Shown: positions 31,461-42,667 of the stretch, in pieces
Layout of the letters: each line of letters begins with the position of its first letter
How positions within the stretch are numbered: position 1 is the first letter of the stretch
Assembly (NCBI GenBank): GCA_026874595.1
Contig: CM049317.1
Location: 66,816,618-66,880,617, forward strand
Source: Sipunculus nudus
Lineage: Eukaryota; Annelida; Sipuncula; Golfingiida; Sipunculidae
DNA length: 64,000 nucleotides
Reading direction: 5' to 3'
Program-made: the position numbers and the translations under genes
Notes under the pieces: generated by a model
What the model was told of the DNA's origin: nothing
Seen by the model: only the letters and a program-made list of their open reading frames with translations
Databases searched by the model: none

Positions 31461-32869
31461 CCCGCTAAATTCTTATTACATTGGTTCTGGTACAAGGCTA
31501 AGACCCACACCAAATTGAACGGGGTGATGGGATATGTGCCCTGATACAGATCCTGCTATTTCAATTCCTACAGGATCAGGTGAGGATAATTTGTTAACAT
31601 TTTTTTAACAGCATGGGTGAACTTTATTAAGTAGTAAATTAGAAATTAAGGAAAATCCTGAAATACATTCTACTAATCTCCCTATAATAGGCCTAAAATA
31701 TTCAATTAAATTATTTTTACTTGTACGGGACTTAATGGCACCGATTACAATTCAAAAATGAAAACATACACATATATTGACACTTTAATTTATATGTTAT
31801 CGTTATCACGCAGCAAAGGTTACATGAAATTAAATCATGTGCTAATATGTAACTGAGTTCAACGTGACTGATAAGGCGTGAAGTCATTTTAATATTTCAT
31901 AATAATTGCAAGAATCGTGCAATGATTAATTATACGGTTTGATCTCAATTAACCTGAATAGCTATATGAATTAATTTAAAAAGCAAATCAACAAGATCCG
32001 ATCACATACTTATCTGTTTATCAACATGGACAGGAGCTCCCTGAAGAACATGTTTTATAAAAATAGCTTCTTACAATCTATAAATAGGTTTTCTTTAATT
32101 TTGAAAGCTACAACCTCACCGAGGCAGTTTTCACCCATGAATATCTGAATGACTACAGTCATGTGGTATGATTATGTTTATTCCAAAATATGAGGATACT
32201 CCCTGGCAGTGCACAAAACGATACGTTATTGGTAGTCTTGAGAGCGACGTAGCCATGTTGAAATGACCAACAACCTAATCTTATTTTTTTTATATTGGGA
32301 CCAATTCGAATGTAAATTGAGGTTAAGGAGTATATATAACATAATAACCTCCTTATTTAACTATTTGTCAGTGATGATCAGCTCCGTTCTTTAATAATAG
32401 ACACTCAAGGGGTTTCAACTGAATATCCCCCCAGGTCTTATTCGCTAGTTCTTTGCATATTTTGTCTGACTTTAGCTCTGGTATCGGCAAGCCAATAGGC
32501 ATTTACATGATAACCTGACAGGTACCTGATGTCTCCACATCTATTTAACTTGTATAATCTATTAACATGTATAAAGGGTTCATCTATCCTATAGTTCAGG
32601 AAGGAGGGTTGACTATAGATGGTAACAAATTTCATATTCCATCATATCCTAATAATTTTAATGTTCACGTGACTGGTCTACAGGAGCTGATTAATTATTC
32701 AGTGCATTTGCTACATCAATCTATAAAATTGTTCTTTACATTTAGAAGATAACATATATACTATGGGAAAATAAAGGGCAAGATGCTTAATAAGGTATAT
32801 AAAATCATGCATCATGCACCATGATCACTTTGCTAAGTCCCATGGGTGGTCTTATTGTACACATGCACT

Positions 32870-33065
32870 ATTGTTCGACAGCTCTGTTTCGTTAGCGCCC
32901 GTAAGGGCCATCACTCGTCAAAATAAATTAAGTGGTCTTTTGGAGACTCCTGAATATTGATCCGGTGGATTTGGCACTAATCAACAGGTGTTATGTCGAT
33001 GCGATTTATTTTGTTCTGTTTAGGGTGCATAATAAAGGGCATTAAATAATAGCACTGCCTGGGCA
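32870..33065 (+). repeat. Repeat shared with 48288-48475
   Basis: Both contain 'ttcgacagctctgtttcgt', 'gttgatcc.gtggattt' and a final run resembling 'agggtgcataataaagggc' (ending near 33040 and 48460). They are diverged, in the same orientation, and have no shared ORF. Confidence 0.8.
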
Positions 33066-34007
33066 AACACTGCATGCAAAAAGGAGGCCATGTTCTTTTG
33101 ATATCTCATTTACCTCACGGATAAGAGCTGGACTCCCTCTGTAGTTCCTTGAAGAATATAATTCTATCTCCATGGAAATACTATAGCCTCCCTCCTTTTT
33201 AGGTAATTAGCTGACCGTATACTTAACAGGATTATCCTGATCGATGACCGTAACTTTGTAAAATATAACGTGTGAAATGTTGTCAGACAATACTGTCCTC
33301 TGACTAGAGCAGCAAATGGCTTTTGCCATACATACTTAATAGAAATAGATCCCTTAATGCTTTATCCTGGAGTTTTGTTTTTATTTTACAGTATAAGAGC
33401 ATGTACATGGAAGACATAGGACCGCGGCTGTTTATTTTCCCCAGTCACATGTTGAATCTGACCGTTTAAAGGCATGACAAGGTATGATTTGTTATTTTGT
33501 GCATTTAAGCCGGGTAAGCTACCTAACATATATTAGTTTGTGTGGCTAAGATGTTTTAAAAAATTATCTGTTTATGCTCATATAATAATAGGGCGATTTG
33601 CTAGGGAGGTAACTGACAAGAGAATGTAACCGGGCTTTATAGAACTGCTCATTTTTGCAGTAGCAGTTACACAAGTACGTAGAGATAACAACTTTTACAG
33701 TAAGCACTTCGCCATGGTTTCTAATAAAGTTATCATGACCATAATAAATATAAGAGAAATGAATTTAAAATGCTGATTTTATTAATTCATTACTTATTTT
33801 AACTCAAAATGCTCATACAAATAATCCACCACAAATATCCAATAGATACATTAACTACCAAAGTATGATTTGATGGCTGTCAGGAGTCACAACAGCTGCA
33901 TACTTCACTCTCAATGATGCTTTTATCAGTGTTAAACATGAAAGATAAGTGTTTGAGGAAACATTAAATGTAGATGTTTAAAACTTATCATGATTATGAT
34001 AACATTG

Positions 34008-34125
34008 AGGGTGTAATTAATAACGATTGCAATTACTTTTATAATAAATGTAATCGATTATGATAACGATTACTTAAAATGTAATCGATTGTTATTGATT
34101 ACGATTTCTTATTACGATTACCTCA
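34008..34125. repeat. Cluster of 'gtaatcgatta' words
   Basis: Variants of 'taatcgattacgat' recur in both orientations over about 120 bp. This resembles the subterminal word clusters of the hAT-like element at 5958, but no ends or target duplication were found. Confidence 0.6.
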
Positions 34126-34133
34126 TGTCTTAT

Positions 34134-34134
34134 G

Positions 34135-34169
<35 letters not shown>

Positions 34170-34196
34170 GTGTGTGTGTGTGTTTGTGTTTGTGTG
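34134..34196. repeat. (TA)n-(TG)n compound microsatellite
   Basis: TA repeats run into TG repeats upstream of the orphan signal-peptide exon. Confidence 0.9.
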
Positions 34197-34541
34197 CTTG
34201 TTAGCGATATTTTAGTATGATAGTGCCATGACACACATAGTAGTAAGTGACCCCTGCCCCTAGAGACCATAAATCCTTTAGGGATAAAATGTGATCCCAC
34301 AGGTTAGAGTTGCAGGTATCCAAACATGTCAGGCGGTAAAAACCGAGACAAGGTTATAAAATTGCAAATGCTGACGACCTTTACAGAATGATGAATCCGA
34401 CATGAGCTCATTAACAGTAAGGGGATTTGGTTCGTATACAAGCCGTATCTGGTACAATCTATGACAATATTCATGTCTTTATTGCATACTTGTACACAGT
34501 GGCAAGTCCCAAACTGGCTGGATGAACTTGTTGTGGTAACC

Positions 34542-34617
34542 ATGCGTACGTGGGTAGCAATGGTCTTGCTGTTGCTATGGATAGTGTCCCCCTATTGTGC
34601 TTCCAATGAGCCGCTCG
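34542..34617 (+). CDS. Orphan first exon encoding a signal peptide
   Basis: ATG opens a classic secretory signal: M-R-T-W, a hydrophobic core V-A-M-V-L-L-L-L-W-I-V, then S-P-Y-C-A and the likely cleavage before S-N-E-P-L. The exon stops after 25 codons plus one base at a strong donor (GTGAGT), so it is in phase 1, the phase used by secreted-domain and lectin exons in this window. No following exon was found in the next kilobases. In the homologous place in copy C (about 41126-41200) the start codon is destroyed by an inserted base, and a palindrome starts at the donor. The gene it belongs to is unknown. Confidence 0.6.
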
Positions 34618-35867
34618 GTGAGTTGACCATTTGTGAAAATACACTGTTCTTCAGTAGTGACAGTCTTCTATACCTCTGGTTAGGAAAAGGGCAAATGTAA
34701 GACGTCCTCTAGATCGGAGTATTAGATGACACTCAGTATAAGATGACGGAGGGTCAATTGAAATACCTTTATGTTGAATGTAACATATTTGCTTGATCTA
34801 TTGCGATTGTGATCATGTAAAGACAGATTTTAACTCGCCTTGACGAAATTGCAATCTCCATCATGGAGCAGGCAGAATTTTAATCTTGCCTAGGCGAGTT
34901 TAAAATCTGCCTGGTATCATCCAGGGGAGTTTGAAATCTGCCCATACGAAGTCGAATTTGTGATGTGATTAAATTTCTTTATACATTGGGCATTAGAATT
35001 GACATGTGAATGATTTTTTCAATTATATTATTAATTATAAGCTCTGCATAATTAATTAAGCTCTGCTTAATTAACTATTTTGACTTTAACAGTTACCAGT
35101 ATGCATAAACTGATACAGTACATGCACATTTCTGGTCCATAGGTAATTTCATTATTAATATTACATTTATATATTTAATAAAATAATTAACATTAATTTT
35201 GGAAAGGGTATCATTAACAAGTGTTTGAATATAACTTTCAGCTGTTGTGTATACAGTGTGGTTTTCAGCAACAATCTCATTAAAATGATTTTCTAAAAAG
35301 AAATAATTGATTTAATGTCAGATGCTGAAAGGTTCACTTGTAGGTATGAGTCATGCCGAGTAATTAAAGTTGAAACAGATTTAAATGTTAAGTAGAACAA
35401 GAAATATTGAATGCATTCATTTTGCTTATATAATCCATTATTTGACAGTAGCCATTTAGTTTACACAGATTTTATTCAACAAAGTGAATACAATTGGGCA
35501 ACAGACAATGTCTATTCAAAATGCCCTTTTGTTGTATAAACAAGTAATATAAATTGAAGCAATAAATAATCGTTTGAATGATACATGTACTACTGTTATA
35601 AGAGTAAAAAAATGAAAAACAAAAGACATAACAATGCTAAAGTTATACAAAATTATACAAAACTCTGATCCTTAGGAATTAGGATTAAGTAAATCGGACA
35701 GTAGCCATTTATCAACTGTTATCTTTACTTTTAAATAAATATGACATCTTTATTTTTCTACATTTACATCTACAGTTTTACACTGTCCAGTTTAAAAATT
35801 AACAATAACAAATAACAAAAATTTATAATTAATTTTGTTATGTTACCAAATGACAGCAATAATTAAG

Positions 35868-35869
<2 letters not shown>

Positions 35870-35925
<56 letters not shown>
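35870..35925. repeat. (TA)n microsatellite
   Basis: A long TA run in copy B, absent at the matching place of copy C (near 41966). Confidence 0.92.
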
Positions 35926-35927
<2 letters not shown>

Positions 35928-36711
35928 CTTATTTATTTCTTTGATTTGATTAAAAACAGGTCATCTGTAATATGCAACTAAAAAGCAGAGCAAATGTGAT
36001 ATACTCTACTGTATATCAGTGATAACTTGTTGATTTATGTGACCGGTACTGTTTTAAGTGTATCATTAATTATGATGACTCTTGTACAGGATTACTGCCT
36101 GTTTTCCTTTTAAATTAAGTTCAAAATTAAATGGAAAAAATTAGATATGGGTGTGCATATTTTATTTATTAATGTGCATGTCTTCCTAAAACAAATTTTA
36201 ACTTACATTAAAATAACTTAATATGGGTGTGCATATTTTATTTATTTTTGTATGTCTTCCTGAAACACTACAGTTACTAATATCAGTTAATCCCATTTGA
36301 AAATTAATAATAACAATATTAAACATTAATAAGCATATTTGTTAAAATATCAAAGTAAACCATTGGATGATATAAACCAATGAAATAAAATGATAAAATA
36401 ACTATTAATATATCTGATTAATATATTAAATCAAATAAATTCCAATATTGTGAGCTCCTTTGAGAGTATTCACCTGCATTTTCCCTCAGATTGAAAGAAC
36501 AAATGTCAAATGTAATCATGCCTAATAAAGGGCTACGGAGTGAGGCACCTACGATACGCGAAATTCTGTCATTGATATTTGTTTTTGTATTGGCCAAAAA
36601 ATAATATGCAGCATACTTTTGTATTGAGTAAACAAGATTCTATATTCTATATTATTTAATTTAAAATCCAATACATTAAGAAAAACGAAAGATCACACAT
36701 TTTCTTAATTT

Positions 36712-36830
36712 GTAGGTTCTGGACCTTAATCGTTCCAGACCTCTTTCATTTAAACCGGGTTGTAAAAAGTTCAGAGAGAGCTTGGTATAGTTTCGTGCAT
36801 CCAGCTCCGTGTTTTAAACACGAGACACCC
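36712..36830 (-). pseudogene. ORF fragment related to 42416-42667 (copy B)
   Basis: The minus-strand frame keeps C-F-K-H-G-A-G-C-T-K-L-Y-Q-A-L and T-T-R-F-K, then hits a stop where copies A and C have R-R-R-S. Decayed. Confidence 0.35.
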
Positions 36831-36903
36831 GATCCCGTTACATTCTGATTATACCAGTCCGGCACAAAACTCACACCAGCAAGTTTGCTCAAATATATAT
36901 ATT

Positions 36904-36956
<53 letters not shown>

Positions 36957-38889
36957 ATATATATATTATATTTTATATATTTTTTATATGTTTATTAATC
37001 TCCCCAAGTTAATGGCACCCATGACATTTCCAAATGAAAACGTACACGTATATTGGAACTTGGCTGTTTAATTTTGCATTTTCACGCAGCAATGGTAATA
37101 TGACATTGAATCGTCAGTCCATATATAACTGAGTTCAATGTGACCGACAAGGCATGAGGTCATTCTAATAATTTATAACCATGGCATTCATGTTATAATA
37201 TACGGCTTGATCTCAATTAACCTTGAAAAATTATACAAATTATTCTAGTTTAGAAAAAGCTAAATTATAGTGGTTATTTGTCATATGAACGCGTCTTTTT
37301 GAGTACTATCTAAGTATGTAAAGGTGTGAATAAATATAACGTTGGAGCTAGCTTTATGAGGCTATGGTGACATTTATATGTGTAATAGAAAACGTTGTAG
37401 ACTAAGAGATACGTTACTGTTAATAAAATGTAGAACAGAAGCACTTTCGTTCTAATACTGCGGAATACTAGTTTTCACATTTTTCATTCACATTTTTCCC
37501 TCAGTTAGCCAATAGTGTAGCATAAGGACGAGTGTAATTCTTTTAATTTTTCATCGTTCCAATCATACACGTATTGATGCTGGGTAATTACATTTTGTTG
37601 AAGCAAGCTAGGTATATAAAATCATTTAAACTAATATCCTCAAGGCTTATTTTCTGTGTCAGTTTGTTTGTTGTACTGCTCATCTTTTTTCCTGCTGTAT
37701 GGTAGCATAGGTTTCATTTTTATTCAGCAAGCAATGTGTATAGTCAGTGTGACAGTGTGGTTGTATTGGACGGACAATCTGCCTGATTAACCGTTGCAGA
37801 CGTTTTTCACTGTAAGGTATAGTAGTACGTGTTCCTTCATATATGACGGTTATTTCTTAAAGACTGGATTCATAAGGCGCTTCAGTTTTAGCAGCTTTAC
37901 CTTCAGCTTCAGCTGTCGCTTCAGTTTTAGTCTTGTCCAGACAACCTGATAATTATACTTGTGTGCTAGGACGGATAAGGGTAACTGAAATAGAATAAAT
38001 TATTAAAGCTATGTCAGTGATGTGATCTGAATCCCCATAATACTTTTAGAAATTATTTAGAACTGCTGCCAAAGAGTTCAATCGAGAATTACGCGAGTCT
38101 CTGGTATAAGGAGGAGGATATTTTAAATGTTATTTTCGAGTGATACTTATTATAAACACAGATGTGACCTAACTACTGTGTTCTAGTAATAAGAAAGGAC
38201 CTCTTATTCGATGAAAGAGTGGGGAAAAACCGTGCCAGGCATTTCTCTTTGAGTCAAATACGCCACATTCACGAAAGTCAGGTCGAGATCGAGTGAATAG
38301 TGCAAACCTCATGATCCTGACTGTTGGCGATAGTTAATATGCTCATAAATAGTGATATCTTCTTTTCAATATAGTAAATACTCGTATCGAGTGTATGAAG
38401 CCAAATACACATTGTGGATACGGTTACACAATGCATGTGGATTAATTAACCAGATTAATCACAATCTATTATCACATGATCACTTTTAAGTTTTCCTAAT
38501 AGTTCTGGTGATATTACAGGTTAGGGTTTTATCCATATTTGTTTTTGCTTTTCCGGAATACGATAATACTGGATCAATATTACGTATCTGTTGATTTTTA
38601 TTGATACAACGGTTTATGGATAAAGACCCATTAATAAACATGAACATAATGAAGGCAATGTCATATTTCATTCTTCCACTAGAGAGTTGCAGAACATGTG
38701 AATTTACGCTGGAGGCACGCGTCATTACGAACAGAGAGTATTCTCTTGTGAGCTAAACATTCATTAGCAAGGCCTCAACTCTAAAGCAAAGATCGAATTT
38801 GTAAAGTCGAACAGGGGCGGACAGACGACTTATCTTTGGCTGGCTCCTAGAAAGATGGACCTGTAAATTGCTTGTTAGTGCCCGATATG

Positions 38890-40250
38890 TTAACCAAAGA
38901 TATAGGCACCTCTGGTAAGCAGCTTGTGGTAACAACCACTCGCCGCGATCACGCATGGCGTTAGGCCATGACATAATGATAGCGAGTCATCAGGGTATAG
39001 GACGCACGTAGGGGATAATACGTAGCCAGTTTTTCTGGAAGTAAAGTGTCAGGACGTCGCACTATAGATAAACTGCATTAGTCAACAAACCGTTCTATCG
39101 TATAGCAGCAGACTTGGTCGGGACGATACATCCGGTTTCGGATTCGGGTATCGTTATATTCTCATCGTTATGGATTACGCCACTCGCTGGCCTGAGACCG
39201 TTCCACTGCCGAAAAAAACAGAGGGTCAGGGTAGCAGGGGCACTAGTAAAAATAAACAGGCCAGAAAGTATACCGGCCGAGATTTTCACCGACATGAATG
39301 TGTCAATTAACCTCTGATATCATGCGTGGGTACTACTATCGATCAAGCATTTGACACCACACCTTACCATCCTATGTGTAACGGGATGATGGAACCGTTG
39401 AATGAAACGCTAAAGCATATGAGCAAACGGATGTGCAGAGAACGGCCCAAACATTTGGATCGATACGTAAATGCTATACTGTTCACCTATTCCGATGTTA
39501 CAGAGGAAAGTACGGAAATTTCGCCATTTGAACTGTTTTACGGGCGGTCGATAAGAGGTCCGATGTGGATATTGTGTGAACTCTGAGGTTAAAACCGCGT
39601 TTCAATACGTTCTTGACCTAAAAGAAAGTGTAAGTGACTCTTGCGCCGTTGCATTTAGAGATAAGCGTCACTACGATACAGGAAAGCATTTGCGCGTTAT
39701 TAAAACCGGCGATCAAGATTGATTGTTGTTACTGACTGATCACAACAAAATATGTGCATTTGACGGGGGCCGTGTCCGGTGGAGGGGAAGTTCAGAGACC
39801 TTGACTATCGAGTTAAGGCGAATTCGAAGGTAAAAACCTTCCATAATTATCTGCTGAAGCAGGATCAAACTAAGCCAGAGCCGTAACACATTGTCGCTGC
39901 GTTGAGTGAGAAAACACGTGAAGAGGATAATCCCTCTATTGTTGTGTCGTTGGAAGAAGATCACTGGTTTAAAGCCCACGGTGGAAAGGCTATTGTCTCC
40001 ATGCCCGGTTCCATACAGAGCAATTGCTTAAGCGACGTACATAAAGAGAAGAAGCTGAGTGCTGTAGCGGCATGCGAAATCCTAGATCAATTTAGTGAGG
40101 AGTACACTGATGCACATAAATGCATCCTTGTGATAGAATGAGAGATATTACTCAGATGAGCCAGTTAGGTCAAAGCCATATCCTATACAGCATATAAAAC
40201 AAGAGACGGTGAGCCGCGACGTGGACGATCTGGGATTGCACACCATAATA
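38890..40250 (+). pseudogene. Ty3/Gypsy polyprotein remnant with integrase before reverse transcriptase
   Basis: Read with frameshifts, the plus strand gives, in order: an integrase zinc-binding region (G-H-D-I-M-I-A-S-H-Q-G-I-G); the catalytic core (D-L-V-G-T-I, I-L-I-V-M-D-Y-A-T-R-W-P, I-F-T-D-M-N, then T-P-Y-H-P-M-C-N-G-M-M-E-P-L-N); and the core end (S-P-F-E-L-F-Y-G-R). Next come an integrase tail (K-T-F-H-N-Y-L-L-K), a linker (L-D-Q-F-S-E-E-Y-T-D) and the start of a reverse transcriptase (S-D-E-P-V-R-S-K-P-Y-P-I). Integrase upstream of reverse transcriptase is the order of Gmr1-like Ty3/Gypsy elements. Several frameshifts and stops break it, and the reverse transcriptase is cut off at about 40250, so it is not functional. 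No LTRs were identified. Confidence 0.8.
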
Positions 40251-41125
40251 ATTAACTGAAGGAGGGTAATAAAATAAGTTCCGTTATGTCCTTTCGTGTT
40301 TCCAAGTTCTATAGTTATATCCTCAAGTGAATTGTCTGATTTGACTTTAACTCTAACTTAGCTATCTTTTGTCATCGAAAGCTTTGAACAATGCCCAGTA
40401 GTCCCGTAAGAATCTGGGATGGCGAAACAAAGTTAAGAATGCCGTCTGACGCTACTGTTACAATGCTGACTCTGACATTGCAACTCAAAAAAGCAGACGC
40501 TTTCACGCTGGTGTTTCTCCTTTCAGGGTTATCTCCCAAATGTAATTCTGCACGTTTGTGCATTTTGCTACACTGTCAGCAGCCTGCCTTCGAGTGACGA
40601 TCATGTCAGTGACAATCCTGCAAGTATCTGCACGATTTAATTTCTACAATATATTATTGCGAAATTCGAATGTTCCGTGAATTTCCCTAAGACGCAGACA
40701 GTCAAAGTGGGTACCAATGACGAACTGAGTCCAAGAGGAACTGAACATGAAATAAATATATATATATGGGTGTGGGTTAATGATATTTTAATATAAGATT
40801 GCCATAAAATCCATTGCAGAAAGTGGCCCCTGTCACGAGAGGCAATAAATCTTTTAAGGATAAAATAGGTTCCCACAGGTAAGAGTTGTCAGTTGTCAAA
40901 ACAGGTAAGGCGGTAAAAACCGAGACAACGTTATAAAATTGCAAATGTTGACGACGTTTGTAGAATGATGTACACGGAATGTGCTATTTAACAATAAATG
41001 GTTTTGATTCGTATAACAATCGTATCTATTCCAATGTATGACACCGTGTTATTTTTGGTTAATTGTACACACAGTTGCAAGCCCCAAACTGGCTGGATGA
41101 ACTTGTCGTGGTAGCCATTGCGTAC

Positions 41126-41200
41126 GTGGGCAGCAAAGATCCTGTTGTTGCTATGGATAGTGTCCCCCTGTTGTACTTCCAATGAGCCGCTTGGTGAGTT
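41126..41200 (+). pseudogene. Broken copy of the signal-peptide exon at 34542
   Basis: DNA matches 34542-34617 closely, but the ATG has become 'attg' and the frame is shifted. The donor 'ttggtgagt' persists and lies inside the palindrome at 41179-41236. Confidence 0.75.
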
Positions 41201-41236
41201 TATCATTTATGATAAACTCACTAAGCGGCTCATTGG
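41179..41236. repeat. 58-bp palindrome with 2-nt spacer
   Basis: Arms 41179-41206 and 41209-41236 are reverse complements with one mismatch, around 'tt'. The left arm is homologous to copy B (34602-34629), while the right arm has no counterpart there. About 260 bp of copy B (34627-34886) is missing from copy C at this point. Confidence 0.93.
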
Positions 41237-42415
41237 AGCCTAGGCAAGTTTAAAATCTGTCTGGTATCATCGAGGGGTTAGAAATCTGATTAGACGATGA
41301 TTGAAATCGTGATGTATTTGTAATTCTTTATACCCTAGGACTTGAAAATGACATGATTGTTGTTTTCAGTTATATTATTAATTATGATATCTGCATTATT
41401 AATTATTCTGACGTTAATAGTAACCATTATACAAAGATTGAGACAGTACGTGCAAGATTCGGGTCCTGTATATTATAACCCCTAACAATGTGTGCTGAAA
41501 TCCATAGGTAATATCATTATTAATTTTATCATTAACAAGTATTTGAATATTATTTGTATATTTTGTATTCAGTGTGGTTTACAGCAACCATCTCATAAAA
41601 ATGATTTGCTTAAAATTAATTAATTGATTAAATGTCCAATGCTTGAAGGGTCACTTGAAGGCAAGGGTCATGCAAAGTGGTTACAGTTGACAATAACTTG
41701 GCTGTTCAGTTGTGAAAAGAACAAGAAATATTGATATGCATTTATTTTGATTTATATAATTCATAATTTGACATTGCAGTTTATTAACTGTTATCGTAAC
41801 TTAACAAAAACTATAATAACTCTGCCAAACTTTCGTTTTCTTATTTACATCTACAGTTTTAAACTTAACAATTTAAAATCAATAATAATCCATTAAAATC
41901 AATATTGAAATCCTTCGTTTATAATTTGATTTGATATATAGCAAATTAAGAGTAATATTTAAGTAATATATTTATGTACATTTCTCAGACTTCATTAAAG
42001 ACAGGTCATCTGTAATATGCAACTAAAAAGCAGAGCAAATGTGACATATTGTATATCACTGAGAAATTGTATAATTATATATTACCGGTACGATTTAAAG
42101 TGTATTAATATTTATGACCACTTTGGTACAACATTACTGCCTGATTCACTTTTAAATTAAGTTTAAAATTACTTTGAAAAAATATATATGGGTGTGCATA
42201 TTTTGAATTTGTGTGCATATCAGATCCCTCAGATTGAAAATTTTCTGGAATTTTAATCTAATATATGATATCAAAGTATAAAAAATTTGAAAAATGTCAA
42301 ATGTAGTCAAGACAATAATGAACTAGGGAGTGGAGCACCTCTGATGCACAAAATTTTCTTAATCTCTGTTTTTTATGGTCCTAATTAGAATCTGCAGCAT
42401 TCTATTGTATAGCGT

Positions 42416-42667
42416 TTACAAGATTCTAGATTCTAGATAATTCAATTTAAAATCCAATACATAAAAAAACGAATAAGCACAAATTTTCTTCATTTGTATG
42501 TCCTGGACTTTAGTCGTACCAGATCTCCTTCTTTTTAACCGGGTTGTAACCAGATCAATGAGAGCTTGGTATAGTTTCGTGCATCCAGCTCCGAGTTTTA
42601 AACATGCGACAACCAATCCTCGTTTCATTCTGATTACATCGTTCTTGCACAGGGCCAAGACTCCCAA
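42416..42667 (-). CDS. Unrecognised ORF, copy C (C-L-K-L-G-A-G-C-T-K motif)
   Basis: The minus-strand frame has 83 residues. Its core reads V-A-C-L-K-L-G-A-G-C-T-K-L-Y-Q-A-L-I-D-L, then V-T-T-R-L-K-R-R-R-S-G-T-T-K-V-Q. The core is kept in the same frame in copies A and B, although both carry stops. The flanking parts are poorly conserved, so the true exon would be roughly the central 40 residues. I do not know a family with this motif. The Cys-x5-Cys spacing and the R-R-R-S after it could suit a secreted precursor, but that is speculation. It could also be non-coding. Confidence 0.3.
   Translation of the reverse strand: MGVLALCKNDVIRMKRGLVVACLKLGAGCTKLYQALIDLVTTRLKRRRSGTTKVQDIQMKKICAYSFFYVLDFKLNYLESRIL

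Larger units (their letters stand above)
29100..32000. repeat. Low-copy repeat, copy A (mosaic)
   Basis: Pieces of this stretch recur downstream. 29213-29460 and 30110-30560 resemble 40335-40750. 31020-31620 resembles 36420-36870 and 42220-42790. 31640-31980 resembles 42800-43320. The phrase 'ggttgtaaccagatcaatga' (31385) recurs at 42543, with a variant at 36759. 'ggcttaatttcaattaacct' (29544) recurs with small changes at 31937, 37204 and 43282. Divergence is clear but order is kept. Confidence 0.8.
34200..38750. repeat. Low-copy repeat, copy B
   Basis: 34240-34630 matches 40820-41210. 34890-36430 matches 41240-42200. 36460-36870 matches 42240-42680. 37000-38470 matches about 43000-46200. 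The right end (38486-38750) also matches 50900-51185. The left part includes the signal-peptide exon. TA arrays at 35870-35925 and 36906-36950 interrupt it. Confidence 0.82.

Noticed and set aside
38486-38725. Minus-strand frame M-T-R-A-S-S-V-N-S as a gene
   Set aside because: The homologous segment at 50900-51185 does not keep the frame; differences fall as in non-coding DNA.
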